Counted from the first letter of the stretch, positions 27,478 through 37,203 are shown. The stretch: DNA of 64,000 bases from Thalassobacterium sedimentorum (GCF_031127905.1 NZ_JARXIC010000012.1:1-64000); one strand, 5' to 3'. Notes: a model not told the origin generated them from the letters alone. A program made the numbers and translations.

Positions 27478-28749
27478 CTATGCCGCCACGGTTTGATGAA
27501 GCTTGAGCTGTGCTAATACTTGGGAGTAACTTTGTCCGGAGATGGGGATATTGCCTATGATGTTATTTCGATGTTTGAGCAACCATTCTCCATTACTATC
27601 GTCAGTGCTGATTTTCTGATCGATATCGAATAGGCGCCGCCATTCAGTGGTGCGATCTAGATTGTAGGCGTTTAGACGGAACTGGCGGCCTTCGTGATTG
27701 GAGTCTAGGCTTAGCTTCTCTGCCAAGTCCGCCCCTTCCAGCATGCCCATATTCATGCTCAGGACGCCGGCTGGCGCTGCCATGTGGGCGGCGTCGCCCG
27801 CTAGCCAAATACGACCGCTTCCGAAGCTCTCAGCGAGGTGTTTTTCGAAATGAACCATGACGCGCCATTTTACATCGTTGGATGAGCCGATAAACCATGG
27901 AGCGTGCTTGCTAAGCAGATAATCCAAGTGTGCGTTGCTCAGTTCAGAGCTATCTTGTGCGGCATGATCGACCATGCTGTGGTCTTTGTTAAAGGAGTGT
28001 ATGTGCGCAAAATTACGTGGCATTTGGAAACTGAAGCGGCAACGATCGTTGCCAAGAGGCCAATAGATATGTGTCTTTTCCTGATCCACCATCATCCGCA
28101 TCTCCGTGAGTAAGCGCGTATTAGTTTTAAACTCGAAGACCGCGTAGTCCAGATTGGATTCGATTTCAGGAAAAGCGATACCAACCGCCTTACGCGCCAT
28201 GGAGGTGTAGCCATCTGCGGCGATTAGGTAATTGGCTTCATAGTCATAGATTTTATCGATCTCTTGTTCCAGATGGGCAACTGCGTATCCCGTCATGCCT
28301 TCCATGAGATGATCCACCGCAAAATTTACGTGATGCTCAGAAGCCTGAATGCAGCGAACCCGGTGATTCCATTTGGGTTTGTGTCCTTTTTGTGCGAGGG
28401 CTTCGACCAATATGGCTTCTAGTTCATTTTGACCGATAACAGCGAGGAAGGGATATTTGACTGGTAGCGCACTGTAGTTGATGACCGCACGTTGTCGGTT
28501 AGACTGATCAAATATAGTGGATCTTTGTAAGCGTAGTGAGCGTTTGAGTATCGGCTGAATGACTCCTAAGGCATCGAGTAATTCCAGTGTGTCGGGGTGG
28601 AGTGCGAGCGCATAGCTATGCTGATTGGTGCTGGCAGCACGATCGAGAAGAACGAAGTCTCTGCCTCGAATTGCGAGGATGAGGGCTGCGGTCAGTCCAG
28701 TGGGGCCGGCACCGAGGACTGCAATATCGACTGATTTCTTGTTAAACAT
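27478..28749 (-). CDS. FAD-dependent monooxygenase (PheA/TfdB/UbiH type)
   Basis: A 423-residue flavoprotein. The FAD-binding Rossmann motif is VDIAVLGAGPTGLTAALILA (GxGxxG at 13-18), the DG-type motif ANYLIAADGYTSMARKAVG lies near 175-195, and RIWLAGDAAHMAAPAG gives the GDAAH ribose-binding motif near 315. The family hydroxylates aromatic or isoprenoid substrates with NAD(P)H and oxygen. No neighbour indicates the substrate. Typical motif order and length, complete gene. Confidence 0.88.
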   Translation of the reverse strand: MFNKKSVDIAVLGAGPTGLTAALILAIRGRDFVLLDRAASTNQHSYALALHPDTLELLDALGVIQPILKRSLRLQRSTIFDQSNRQRAVINYSALPVKYPFLAVIGQNELEAILVEALAQKGHKPKWNHRVRCIQASEHHVNFAVDHLMEGMTGYAVAHLEQEIDKIYDYEANYLIAADGYTSMARKAVGIAFPEIESNLDYAVFEFKTNTRLLTEMRMMVDQEKTHIYWPLGNDRCRFSFQMPRNFAHIHSFNKDHSMVDHAAQDSSELSNAHLDYLLSKHAPWFIGSSNDVKWRVMVHFEKHLAESFGSGRIWLAGDAAHMAAPAGVLSMNMGMLEGADLAEKLSLDSNHEGRQFRLNAYNLDRTTEWRRLFDIDQKISTDDSNGEWLLKHRNNIIGNIPISGQSYSQVLAQLKLHQTVAA

Positions 28750-28894
28750 GGCATTGGGGGCTGAGTTGGGATATAGCTTTCGCGCATGTTACCATACTAG
28801 GTGATTGGATGCTGCAGGTCAATCTCCTAAATTTTTATTAATCAACGATTAGCCCGCCTTTAGGCTGCCATTACAAACGCATTCGAGCCTAGAT

Positions 28895-29191
28895 TCAATG
28901 TGCGGCTTCACTGTCTCGCTTGCGGATGAGAATTCTGCCTTCATAGGTCCAGCGCGAGGCTTGGGTTTGGCCGCGGTTGATCGACTTGAGTGAGAATTCG
29001 ATGGTATGCTGTTTACCTTCCACATCAATGGGGCAGAGGTAGGAACTTTCAGGCCAGAGTTCAGGGTCCGGCAATTCTTTAATTGCTTTATTGAGTTGTT
29101 TGAGGTTGGGGATAAACTTAGTGCTGTAGTGGCGAAGACGTTTGTTTGAGCCTGTGTCAGCAGATGTGGGTCTAGGTTGTTTAATAAGCAT
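28895..29191 (-). CDS. Small hypothetical protein
   Basis: A 98-residue protein with no recognised domain. It is basic at the start (MLIKQPRPTSADTGSNKRLR), and the middle carries LNKAIKELPDPELWPESSYL. A predicted beta-strand end reads TIEFSLKSINRGQTQASRWT and ILIRKRD. No signal peptide or membrane segment. Isolated between an FAD monooxygenase and a tRNA. Reality is supported by ordinary codon use and lack of a competing frame. Confidence 0.5.
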   Translation of the reverse strand: MLIKQPRPTSADTGSNKRLRHYSTKFIPNLKQLNKAIKELPDPELWPESSYLCPIDVEGKQHTIEFSLKSINRGQTQASRWTYEGRILIRKRDSEAAH

Positions 29192-29330
29192 TATTACGGG
29201 GGATTGTGAGCTAAATTTCAGTGTTTTTTAATCAGACCAAATATAAAGTTGGGCACAAACTGAAATTTTTACTAATTTTCCCTTGATCTTCATGCCGTAC
29301 TGCATCTACTTGCCGCCTTGTATGTGAGAC

Positions 29331-29404
<74 letters not shown>

Positions 29405-29417
29405 TACAAAAAGATCT

Positions 29418-29453
29418 AAATGGTCATCGATTTTTAAATGGTCATCGATTTTT
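29418..29453 (+). repeat. 18-bp tandem duplication behind tRNA-Cys
   Basis: AAATGGTCATCGATTTTT occurs twice back to back (29418-29435 and 29436-29453), starting 13 bp after the tRNA. Perfect tandem copy with a T-run at the end of each unit. Could be a recent slippage product or a pair of 3' processing/termination signals. Confidence 0.8.
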
Positions 29454-29516
29454 TCGGAGCTCGATGGAAACATTCAGCGTCTGTTACGTGGGGCGTGGCC
29501 TTCATTTAATCGATGT

Positions 29517-30437
29517 TCATGCCAGTAATTCCTTTAATGCAGGGCGTGCTTCGAGTCCGTTTATAGTTTCAGATACACGGGCTAGGTCTATATCGTTGAA
29601 TCCTCTGAACGGGGAGGCTAGGTGGCGTTTGGCTATGCCACGTACTTCCAGTGCACCTTTGATGCCCTTGATGATGCTGGAGCCGTGCTTGCCGATTGTG
29701 AAGAGCTGGCAAGATACTTCCATAACTTCGCGTTGTAATGACTGAGCTTCTATGAATTGGCCACTGCGCATTAGGTTGTAGATTTTCACATACAGCTTAG
29801 GAAAGACATTGGCACCGCCGTTGATACCTCCGTTACCTCCTGCGAGCATGGATTCGGCAAGTAATTCTTCTGGCCCGATCAGCAGCGTCAGATCGCGCTC
29901 AGCGATGAGACGCTTCACCTTTTTGTAATAGAACATATCGCCGGAGCTGTCTTTTAGTCCCAGACAGTTGTGCATGCTCAAGCCCAGTTCTACGACATCC
30001 AGAGGCAATGAGACCTTTGTCAATGCGGGCATGTTGTATAGAAAAAACGGCAGGCTTAGGTTATCCGCCATGCGTTGAACAAAGTCGTGTAGTTCTGGTG
30101 CGCCTGGAATGAAATAGTAAGGTGGAGTGAATGCGACTGCGTCGGCCCCAGCTTGCTTAGCGTGCTCTGCCAGTGCCAGCGATTCGGTGTAGGCCGTGTC
30201 GCTTATGCTTACGATCACGGGGATGCGACCGTTCACTTTTTTCGTTACAAAATCTATATACTGTCGTCGGAGTTGATAGCTTAGGTTGGGGCCTTCACCA
30301 GTTGTGCCAAGTATAAAGAGTCCGTGCACGCCTCCTGCAATGACATGTTCGATCAGCCTGTCAGCTGCTTCAAGGTCGAGAGTTTCATCCGCTTTTAAGG
30401 GAGTTACGAGTGGAGGGATAATACCGTGTATCTTCAT
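29517..30437 (-). CDS. DapA/NanA-family aldolase
   Basis: A 306-residue TIM-barrel class I aldolase of the dihydrodipicolinate synthase/N-acetylneuraminate lyase superfamily. The pyruvate-binding motif GLFILGTTGEGPNL (about 39-52), the Tyr in FFLYNMPA and the Schiff-base Lys in CLGLKDSSGD (about 165) are all present. The neighbouring FGGY kinase (33 bp upstream, same strand) and the divergent XylR-like regulator point to sugar or sugar-acid cleavage rather than lysine synthesis, since true dapA is usually a housekeeping gene next to dapB. Substrate not determined. Confidence 0.85.
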   Translation of the reverse strand: MKIHGIIPPLVTPLKADETLDLEAADRLIEHVIAGGVHGLFILGTTGEGPNLSYQLRRQYIDFVTKKVNGRIPVIVSISDTAYTESLALAEHAKQAGADAVAFTPPYYFIPGAPELHDFVQRMADNLSLPFFLYNMPALTKVSLPLDVVELGLSMHNCLGLKDSSGDMFYYKKVKRLIAERDLTLLIGPEELLAESMLAGGNGGINGGANVFPKLYVKIYNLMRSGQFIEAQSLQREVMEVSCQLFTIGKHGSSIIKGIKGALEVRGIAKRHLASPFRGFNDIDLARVSETINGLEARPALKELLA

Positions 30438-30470
30438 GGGTGAGTCTGTTATTTTCTTAGTATCAGTGAG

Positions 30471-32114
30471 TTAAGACATGATGTCTTGGTAAGCGATCTG
30501 GTCTTCGTAGAGTTTGTGAAAAACTCTGTATTTTGAATTGTGGTACGACTGAGCATCTGTATGCGGATGCATTGTTTGTCCTGGGCGCGACATACCAGCC
30601 ATCGCTTCTTGGACGTCTTTATAGTGACCTGCGGCTACCGCACCTAGCATTGCTGAGCCAAGTATGACGGCTTCAGGTTCTTCGGGGAGGATTATTTTAC
30701 ATTGCGTGATATCGGCATGCTGTTGCAGGAAAATGGGGTTCTTGGTTCCACCACCACAACAGACAATACTGTCGATGTTGTAGCCTGCAGCATTCATGGC
30801 TTCAATAATATGACGTGTCCCGTACGCAATTGCCTGTATGGTGGCCAGGTAAAGTCGTGCCAGATCATCCAAGCTGGCCGACAGATGCAGGCCGGATATC
30901 ATACCAACTAGGTGTGGATTTGCGCGTGGTGAACGATTGCCGTGGAAATAGGGGCACACGTGTAAATTCCGCGTTAGGCTGTAAAGTGGTTCTCCATCTG
31001 CAAGTTCTTGGAGTTTGTGATTGAGTACTTCATAGGGAGTGCATCCGTCTTCCTTGGAAGCCTTGATGAGGCTTTCGGTCGCACCATGATTAAATATGAT
31101 GTGATCAATTAAGGCTCCTGTTGCGGATTGTCCACCTTCATTGAGCCATAGCCCCGGAATCATGGAAGAATAGTAGGGCCCCCAGACTCCAGAGATGGGA
31201 CGTTGTTCCGGCGAAGCGACCATGTGGCATGAAGACGTGCCGCCGATGAGTGCGAGACGGTTGTCCAAGCTTTGAGGGGTGGGGCCTTCTTTCTGGTCGG
31301 GCATACCGATCATGCCAATGCCGCCTGCGTGTGCGTCGATGATTGAAACTCCGACGGCTGTGCTGGGCTCCAGACCTAGCTCCTGTGCTGCTTGTTCACT
31401 TAGTCCTTGGCCGATCGGCTGGCCCATGGGCTGAATGTCATTGCCGAGGCGTGTATAGTTCTCAGTGACTAATTCATCGAGCCCAATGGCATTGAAGAAG
31501 TCGTCTTGCCACCCACTTTTCCCAGCTGCTGCTTCATGGGCCAGATAGGTCCACTTGCATGTGGTGGAACACAGTGAACGAGTGTCGACTCCAGTGGCTC
31601 GAAAGGTTAGGTAGTCGGGCAGGTCAAAAAAATGAGCGGTCCGTTCCCATGATTCTGGCAGGTGCTTTTTTAGCCAGAGCAGCTTAGGTGTCTGCATTTC
31701 CGGTGAGATTTGACCGCCCACAAAATCGAATACGGGAGATTTGCAGGAATGATTAATAAATTCGGTTTCAGCGAGTGCTCGGTGGTCCATCCATACGATG
31801 ACGTTTTGAGCATCGTCACCATCTGGACTCACTGTTACAGGTTGACCATTTGCGCCTACCAATACTAAGGAGCAGGTCGCATCGAAGCCGAGCCCTTTTA
31901 TGGCGGCAGGGTGGATTCCAGCATCTTTAATCACTGCTTGGGTACAAATACAGATCGACTCCCAAATATCTGCAGAGGATTGTTCAACAAAGTTGGGCTG
32001 AGGTTTCCACGTTTGTATGGCGCGGCTGTGATTGGCAAGCAGTTGACCATTTTGATCAAATAGGCCAGCTCGGGCACTGCCAGTGCCGACATCAATTCCA
32101 ATAAAGTAGTTCAT
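30471..32114 (-). CDS. FGGY-family pentulose kinase (ribulokinase-like)
   Basis: A 547-residue carbohydrate kinase of the FGGY pentulose type (TIGR01315-like). The N-terminal phosphate loop is [20 protein letters not shown], the middle has [14 protein letters not shown] and [13 protein letters not shown], and the C-terminal domain has [20 protein letters not shown] and [15 protein letters not shown]. It would phosphorylate a ketopentose, or a related polyol, that the DapA-like enzyme or an external pathway produces. The start at 32114 leaves 53 bp to the divergent regulator at 32168. Confidence 0.9.
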   Translation of the reverse strand: MNYFIGIDVGTGSARAGLFDQNGQLLANHSRAIQTWKPQPNFVEQSSADIWESICICTQAVIKDAGIHPAAIKGLGFDATCSLVLVGANGQPVTVSPDGDDAQNVIVWMDHRALAETEFINHSCKSPVFDFVGGQISPEMQTPKLLWLKKHLPESWERTAHFFDLPDYLTFRATGVDTRSLCSTTCKWTYLAHEAAAGKSGWQDDFFNAIGLDELVTENYTRLGNDIQPMGQPIGQGLSEQAAQELGLEPSTAVGVSIIDAHAGGIGMIGMPDQKEGPTPQSLDNRLALIGGTSSCHMVASPEQRPISGVWGPYYSSMIPGLWLNEGGQSATGALIDHIIFNHGATESLIKASKEDGCTPYEVLNHKLQELADGEPLYSLTRNLHVCPYFHGNRSPRANPHLVGMISGLHLSASLDDLARLYLATIQAIAYGTRHIIEAMNAAGYNIDSIVCCGGGTKNPIFLQQHADITQCKIILPEEPEAVILGSAMLGAVAAGHYKDVQEAMAGMSRPGQTMHPHTDAQSYHNSKYRVFHKLYEDQIAYQDIMS

Positions 32115-32143
32115 TGATGTATTTTAGTTGATTACGCTGTTCT

Positions 32144-32153
32144 AGTATATACT
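32144..32153. promoter_or_regulatory. Palindrome AGTATATACT in divergent spacer
   Basis: A perfect 10-bp palindrome in the 53-bp spacer between the FGGY kinase and the XylR-like regulator. It may be part of an operator or promoter; AT-rich chance occurrence cannot be excluded. Confidence 0.3.
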
Positions 32154-32167
32154 CATATGCGACATAA

Positions 32168-33328
32168 ATGAGTCAAAAAGCGACAATTCGGATTGCTTTA
32201 TTATTGGGGCAGGACCTGGGGTATAGTCGTCGGGTCTTATCTGGAGTATTGAATTACGCCGAATCCAAGCAGCTGTCTTGTAGTTATCATAATGGGGCAC
32301 CAGATGTTAGAATCATTCCCGCATTGGAGCAGTGGCAACCACATGGTGTAATTGTGCATCTGTCGGAGCGTATTTTAGCAGAGCGTTTACAGGCATTGTC
32401 CCTGCCTATGGTGTCGGTGACGCATACGTTAAAGAATTTGCCAATTTCTCATGTGGATGTCGATAGCGTGGCTGTAGGGCAGGTGGCGGCAGATTATTTC
32501 TTGTCCCAAGGACTGCGTTCGTTTGCTTACTATGGCAGTCGTCATGCGGTCTTTTCGTGCAATCGTGAACGTGGATTTCGTGAGCGTTTGGAAGTGCTGG
32601 GGTATCCAGTGGCAAATTTACATGCAGATTTTCTTCCGCAGCCGCCATTTTCTCAAGACTGGACTCGGATGGACCGTCAGACAGAACGTTGGCTTCAGCG
32701 CCTGCCCAAGCCGGTTGGAATTCTTGCTTCGAACGATATTCCAGCGCGTGCCTTGTGTGAATTATGTCGCAATGTTGGACTGCGTGTGCCAGATGAGGTC
32801 GCGATATTGGGGGTGGATAATGATGTCTCAGAGTGTCGCATGAGTGATCCTTCGCTTTCCAGCGTCGAGCTTCCTGCAGAGCAAATTGGCCGCGATGCGA
32901 TGCAATTGTTATTGAGTCAGCTGGGTGGCGGCCATGCGGGGGGGGGCGTGCAGCGTCTCTTGCCCCCGATGGGAGTCATTGTGCGTAGTTCTACGGATCA
33001 TCGTGGAACGGCAGAGCCACTGCTGCAACGCGCACTCGATTACATTGAACGCTATGCGGATCGAGGAATTTCAGTGGTGGATGTGTGCCGGCATGCCGGA
33101 CGCTCCCGGCGTTCAATGGAGCGGCGTTTTCAGGATTATTTTCAGTCGACGATTTATCAACGGATACAGCAGGTTCAATTAGCACGCGCCAAGCGTCTGT
33201 TACTTGAATCGGAGCTCAGTATCAGTGTGGTCGCGGATCGTGCAGGTTTTAGTAGTTTACGCCAGTTGGATCGTGTCTTCCGGAAATATGAAACTGTATC
33301 CCCTTCGGCTTATCGTAAGCTGTTGTAA
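32168..33328 (+). CDS. XylR-type regulator (LacI-like sensor, AraC HTH)
   Basis: A 386-residue activator. The N-terminal part is a periplasmic-binding-like sugar sensor (RIALLLGQDLGYSRRVLSGV, VGILASNDIPARALCELC, ILGVDNDVSECRM). The C-terminal 100 residues form two AraC helix-turn-helices (ISVVDVCRHAGRSRRSMERR and LSISVVADRAGFSSLRQLDR). This is the arrangement of E. coli XylR, which responds to D-xylose. Here it stands divergent to the FGGY kinase/DapA-like pair, so it most likely activates those genes. The inducer is unknown. Confidence 0.9.
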   Translation: MSQKATIRIALLLGQDLGYSRRVLSGVLNYAESKQLSCSYHNGAPDVRIIPALEQWQPHGVIVHLSERILAERLQALSLPMVSVTHTLKNLPISHVDVDSVAVGQVAADYFLSQGLRSFAYYGSRHAVFSCNRERGFRERLEVLGYPVANLHADFLPQPPFSQDWTRMDRQTERWLQRLPKPVGILASNDIPARALCELCRNVGLRVPDEVAILGVDNDVSECRMSDPSLSSVELPAEQIGRDAMQLLLSQLGGGHAGGGVQRLLPPMGVIVRSSTDHRGTAEPLLQRALDYIERYADRGISVVDVCRHAGRSRRSMERRFQDYFQSTIYQRIQQVQLARAKRLLLESELSISVVADRAGFSSLRQLDRVFRKYETVSPSAYRKLL

Positions 33329-33426
33329 TGGAGTTATAGCTGGTGCTAGTATTGAGTTTATGAGGATGCGGGGACGTGATTTCATGGCATTGACCTTTGA
33401 GGATTTTCTCCGTTTATTACTACGTC

Positions 33427-34044
33427 ATGGCTGGCTTTGATGAGAATATCGTGCGTGAGTATTTTGAACTGAATGGTTTTTTTGTGCGGCAGCTACGCAA
33501 GTATTTAGTTCAATCACGTAAGAAGCGGGTGGATGAGGAGATCGACTTGGTGGTATATAATCCGAATGCGGCGCTTGATGTGCTGCCAGCAGGTTTTCAG
33601 CTTTTCTCGGCTGATATGATTAAGATTCGTCGTGCGATTGTGGTGGTGAAGGCGTGGCATAGCTCGCGTTTTACTCCCGCAATGCTCAAGAGTAGTTCGC
33701 GAGTTTTTGATTTCCTAAAAAAAGATGTGCTGCGTAATGCAGAGAGTTACTTCCGCTTTGATGATGCTGAGGTGGACCCCGAGCTCGTGGGCACTGGGCA
33801 ATTTACTAAAATTCTGGTCCTGCCTAGTTTGCCGACCAGTGAACCTTTGCGTTCGGAGAGCATCCAGCTACTGCAAGAGCGGGGTGTGGACGGTATTATT
33901 ACCTTTGGCACGATATTAGAAAATCTTCTGCGTAATGTGGAAGTGAATCATAGTTATCAAAAATCGGATCTTTTACAGTTAATGCGCATTATGAAGATTT
34001 ACGATATGGTGAAGGAGCCACAGATGAATTTGTTCAACGAGTGA
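33427..34044 (+). CDS. Hypothetical protein, possible nuclease-like fold
   Basis: A 205-residue protein, start placed at the ATG of MAGFDENIVREYFELNGFFV; the frame extends ten codons further upstream without support. The arrangement of an acidic EEIDLVVYNPNA stretch followed by RRAIVVVKAWHSS is faintly reminiscent of PD-(D/E)xK nuclease cores, but the match is weak. The C-terminal half has GVDGIITFGTILENLLRNVE. It sits 98 bp after a regulator and before lpxA. No family recognised with confidence. Confidence 0.45.
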   Translation: MAGFDENIVREYFELNGFFVRQLRKYLVQSRKKRVDEEIDLVVYNPNAALDVLPAGFQLFSADMIKIRRAIVVVKAWHSSRFTPAMLKSSSRVFDFLKKDVLRNAESYFRFDDAEVDPELVGTGQFTKILVLPSLPTSEPLRSESIQLLQERGVDGIITFGTILENLLRNVEVNHSYQKSDLLQLMRIMKIYDMVKEPQMNLFNE

Positions 34045-34050
34045 TTTATT

Positions 34051-34077
34051 TTGAGCAAGTTATTTGCGAGTGCTCAA
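34051..34077 (+). terminator. Stem-loop before lpxA
   Basis: TTGAGCA and TGCTCAA form a 7-bp stem with a 13-nt loop just after the stop at 34044. No T-run follows closely, so terminator function is only likely. Confidence 0.4.
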
Positions 34078-34156
34078 GGGCATTTATTCGCATCGTAGTC
34101 AGGATCGTTTCGCCGCTATCTTGACAATCCCAAGAGGTCATGAGTTTGTTTGAACT

Positions 34157-34945
34157 ATGAATATCCATCAAACTGCGATTGTCGATCCATCGGCTAAAAT
34201 CGGCGAGGGCACCTCCATCGGGGCAGGTGCTTTGATTGAATCGAATGTTCGAATCGGGCGCGACTGTAAGATCGCGGCTTATGCAATCATTCGCGAGAAT
34301 ACGACAATTGGGAATGCTGTGCAGGTGGACTCCTTTTGTGTGATCGGTGGCGAACCACAGTCGATAGGTTTTGATTCCTCGCTTGAAAGTACTGTGGTGA
34401 TAGGAGATCGAGTTATTTTGCGTGAGGGGGTGACGGTGAGCCGTCCAGAGACTGCGGGGGCCGAAACCGTGATCGGAGATGAGTGTTTTATAATGGCCAA
34501 TGCGCATGTTGCTCATGATTGTCAGCTGTCGCGGGGGGTGGTCATGGTCAACAATGTAATGCTGGCTGGTCACGTGAGGGTTGGAGAAAAGACAGTGATT
34601 GGTGGAGGGGCTGGCATACATCAGTTTTGCCGTATTGGTGCTTATTGTATGATCGCGGGTAATGCTTCGATTACTGCGGACGTTCCGCCTTATGTGATGG
34701 CTGCGGAACGCAGCGAGGCGCATGGCTTGAACTTGGTTGGTTTACGGCGCGGTGGTTTTGAGCAGCGTGAAATTAAAGATTTGAAACGCTGCTACCGTGC
34801 AGTCTTTTTTGGTGGAGGTAATTTGAAGAAAAAGGCGGCTGAAGCGGCTAGGGAAACTGAATTTGGTATGACTGCTGCAGGCGCTCGCTTCTTGAGTTTC
34901 TTTGAGACTGGCAAGCGTGGCTTTATCCTTTCGACGCGTGATTAA
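34157..34945 (+). CDS. lpxA: UDP-N-acetylglucosamine acyltransferase
   Basis: A 262-residue left-handed beta-helix enzyme that adds the first acyl chain to UDP-GlcNAc in lipid A synthesis. Hexapeptide repeats begin at residue 8 (AIVDPSAKIGEGTSIGAGAL). The catalytic His lies in FIMANAHVAHDCQL, the counterpart of E. coli His125. The region IGGEPQSIGFDSSLESTVVI matches the conserved insert, and a helical C-terminal part follows. It overlaps pdxA by eight bases. Its presence fits a Gram-negative envelope. Confidence 0.93.
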   Translation: MNIHQTAIVDPSAKIGEGTSIGAGALIESNVRIGRDCKIAAYAIIRENTTIGNAVQVDSFCVIGGEPQSIGFDSSLESTVVIGDRVILREGVTVSRPETAGAETVIGDECFIMANAHVAHDCQLSRGVVMVNNVMLAGHVRVGEKTVIGGGAGIHQFCRIGAYCMIAGNASITADVPPYVMAAERSEAHGLNLVGLRRGGFEQREIKDLKRCYRAVFFGGGNLKKKAAEAARETEFGMTAAGARFLSFFETGKRGFILSTRD

Positions 34946-35894
34946 ATCATACAGTTCTTTGCCGCTGGCGCTCACGTGTGGAGATCCTGCCGGTATTGGC
35001 CCTGAGGTCATCGAGTCCGCTCTTGCTGTCGACGGTTTACATGGGAGAGATTGCGTCTTAATCGGTCCAGCTCACTGGGGCGCAGCGCTGTCCGAAAAGC
35101 TTGGAGTATCTTTCGAAGCGGTGACGGCTCATCGAGCGCGCGATTTTGTCGCGCAGCCTGGGGTGCCATCAATTAACGGCGCGAGTCTCGCTTTGGCCGC
35201 GATGGAACGGGCAGCGGCGGGGTGTCGAGAGGGACGCTTTCGTGGAGTCGTGACCGGTCCTGTAAGTAAACATTGGTTGCAATTGGCTGGTTTTCAATTT
35301 CCAGGACAGACTGAGTTTTTTGCAAATGCGTGGGGCGGCGATCCGACTATGGCCTTTGTTGGCAGAGAATTGCGTGTTGTGCTTGCGACCTGGCACATTC
35401 CGTTGCGGGATGTTTCGCAGGCCCTGGATGCGGCTTGCCTTGAACAAGCGGTGCGTCGTGCTTACGCTTTGGCGCACCAATTCGGAGCCCGGGAGCCCCG
35501 AATTGGTGTTTGTGGCCTTAATCCGCACGCAGGTGAGGGCGGGATTCTGGGGTTGGAAGAGTTGGAGGTGCTGGATCCGACTTTGGATCGTTTGCGAGCA
35601 GCGATGCCTGGCCTGTCTAGATGTTTACCCGGTGATACCGTCTTTCACCGCCAACGTCAGGGGGACTTCGATGTGGTGGTGGCTGCCTATCACGATCAGG
35701 CGTTGGCGGCGGTTAAGACGCTGGAATTTGATGCCGCGGTTAATTTGACACTGGGTTTGCCTTATGTGCGCACTAGTCCAGATCATGGCACTGCATTTGA
35801 CTTAGCCGGTGCCGGTACAGCTGATCCATCGAGTTTTTCTGCTGCGCTGGCTGTGGCGAGAAATTTGACTGGCAGTGCTGCAAAGGCATCTTAA
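34938..35894 (+). CDS. pdxA: 4-hydroxythreonine-4-phosphate dehydrogenase
   Basis: A 318-residue enzyme of pyridoxal 5'-phosphate synthesis, oxidising 4-phosphohydroxythreonine. LPLALTCGDPAGIGPEVIES opens the fold, GVVTGPVSKHWLQLAGFQF and PGQTEFFA follow, and CGLNPHAGEGGILG, YHDQALAAVK and RTSPDHGTAFDLAG supply the metal-binding His residues and the C-terminal signature. The start was set to the GTG at 34938, which overlaps the lpxA stop by eight bases and places the first strand normally. A TTG at 34902 would add twelve residues. Confidence 0.9.
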   Translation: MIKSYSSLPLALTCGDPAGIGPEVIESALAVDGLHGRDCVLIGPAHWGAALSEKLGVSFEAVTAHRARDFVAQPGVPSINGASLALAAMERAAAGCREGRFRGVVTGPVSKHWLQLAGFQFPGQTEFFANAWGGDPTMAFVGRELRVVLATWHIPLRDVSQALDAACLEQAVRRAYALAHQFGAREPRIGVCGLNPHAGEGGILGLEELEVLDPTLDRLRAAMPGLSRCLPGDTVFHRQRQGDFDVVVAAYHDQALAAVKTLEFDAAVNLTLGLPYVRTSPDHGTAFDLAGAGTADPSSFSAALAVARNLTGSAAKAS

Positions 35895-35997
35895 GCCCCT
35901 TGCGGGGCAGTCGGTGAGTTGTTTAGGCTGTAATTCAGAGAATTGGGCGTCACCTCTGCTTGACGTTCGACCTGTTTTGCATACCGCTCTACGGATC

Positions 35998-36369
35998 ATG
36001 GTAGATACTGTTGAAGTTCCTGAAGGCGTGCGTCTTGGTAATGAAAAGCTGGTTCTGGTGACGGAAACTGCGGGTGCCAAGCTGTGTTCACTTATTAAGC
36101 GAGAGCAAAAGGGGGACTATCTACGGGTGAAAATAACCGGTGGAGGCTGTAATGGCCTTAGCTATAAGATGAAATTTGTGGCCGCTCCTAAGCGAGGTGA
36201 TATTTTGGTGCGCTCATCGGGTGCTCAAGTCTTGGTGGATACCAAAAGCGCGCTCTACTTGCGGGGGACGCAACTCGATTATTCCGATAAAATGGTTGGT
36301 GGTGGCTTTAAGTTTAGTAACCCAAATGCGAAATCTAGCTGCAGTTGTGGTGAAAGCTTTAGTATTTAG
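35998..36369 (+). CDS. HesB/IscA-type iron-sulfur carrier
   Basis: A 123-residue A-type carrier that delivers iron-sulfur clusters to apoproteins. GGGCNGLSYKM contains the first Cys and SSCSCGESF the paired C-terminal Cys residues. The start ATG at 35998 gives MVDTVEVPEGVRLGNEKLVL; an upstream ATG in the frame (35875) overlaps pdxA and adds an unlikely Cys-containing extension. ErpA/IscA assignment cannot be split by eye. Confidence 0.88.
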   Translation: MVDTVEVPEGVRLGNEKLVLVTETAGAKLCSLIKREQKGDYLRVKITGGGCNGLSYKMKFVAAPKRGDILVRSSGAQVLVDTKSALYLRGTQLDYSDKMVGGGFKFSNPNAKSSCSCGESFSI

Positions 36370-36543
36370 GGTTGAAAGTAGAGGATGAGGGCTTAAACGT
36401 GGTTTATCTTGAATGGTCAACCAACTCAAACTATGACGGCATAACGCGATTTTAAACTAAGCAGCATTTCGCTGCAATCGCTGTTGCTCTGGGCACTCTC
36501 ACGCAGCACTCACTTTCAAGAAGTTAATATTCAGAATCAATTC

Positions 36544-37203
36544 ATGCCAAAATACCCGAACTCTCGCGGCAAATATCAAAACCGTAACCGTGGCCCTAAA
36601 GGGCTCAGAAGAAACGATCGCATTCGCGCAGCTGAAGTCCGCGTGATTGGGCCTGAGGGCACCAACCTTGGTGTCATGGCGCCGCGAAAGGCGCTTGAGC
36701 TAGCCAAAAAGGTGGGACTCGACTTAATCGAGGTATCGCCATCGGCACGCCCTCCAGTTTGTCGTATTCTCGATTTTGGTAAGTTCCTCTATGAGGAAAG
36801 TAAGAAACAGAAAGACACGAAACAGGCTAGCACTAAGCTGAAAGAGGTTAAATTCCGTGTTGGGATTGGTGAGCACGACTTTGTGACTAAACTGCGCCGT
36901 GCTGAAAGTTTCCTCGATCATGGTAATAAGGTCAAATTGACCCTTCAGTTTCGTGGGCGTGAAAATGAGCACCGTGAACTCGGCTTCGAGCGCGTGAAAT
37001 TAGCTGCGCATGAACTACAAGGGGTGGCTACTGCTGATTCAGAGCCACGCTTAGTCGGACGCCAAGTGACGCAGATTCTTTCGCCATTACCCGAAGCGAA
37101 GCGTGTGTTGAAATTCAACGCTGCTGATCACGAACTTGACGAAAGTGAGGATCACGATGAGGACGAGTTCGAGCACGAGGATGAGGATGTGGCTGAGTCC
37201 TAG
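36544..37203 (+). CDS. infC: Translation initiation factor IF-3
   Basis: A 219-residue factor that prevents early 70S formation and checks the initiator tRNA. The N-terminal domain has [20 protein letters not shown] and [17 protein letters not shown], then the [14 protein letters not shown] linker region. The C-terminal domain has [20 protein letters not shown] and [13 protein letters not shown]. The start is the ATG at 36544; many infC genes use rare AUU/AUA codons, so this is ordinary ATG use. A strongly acidic extension of about 30 residues ([18 protein letters not shown]) follows the usual end near residue 190. No ribosomal protein genes lie downstream. Confidence 0.95.
   Translation: MPKYPNSRGKYQNRNRGPKGLRRNDRIRAAEVRVIGPEGTNLGVMAPRKALELAKKVGLDLIEVSPSARPPVCRILDFGKFLYEESKKQKDTKQASTKLKEVKFRVGIGEHDFVTKLRRAESFLDHGNKVKLTLQFRGRENEHRELGFERVKLAAHELQGVATADSEPRLVGRQVTQILSPLPEAKRVLKFNAADHELDESEDHDEDEFEHEDEDVAES

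Noticed and set aside
32991-33185. Short minus frame inside the XylR-like gene
   Set aside because: Antisense shadow of the AraC-type DNA-binding domain.
34046-34723. 225-codon minus frame opposite lpxA
   Set aside because: It mirrors the hexapeptide-repeat gene lpxA, which has full catalytic motifs; the antisense frame has no recognisable domain.
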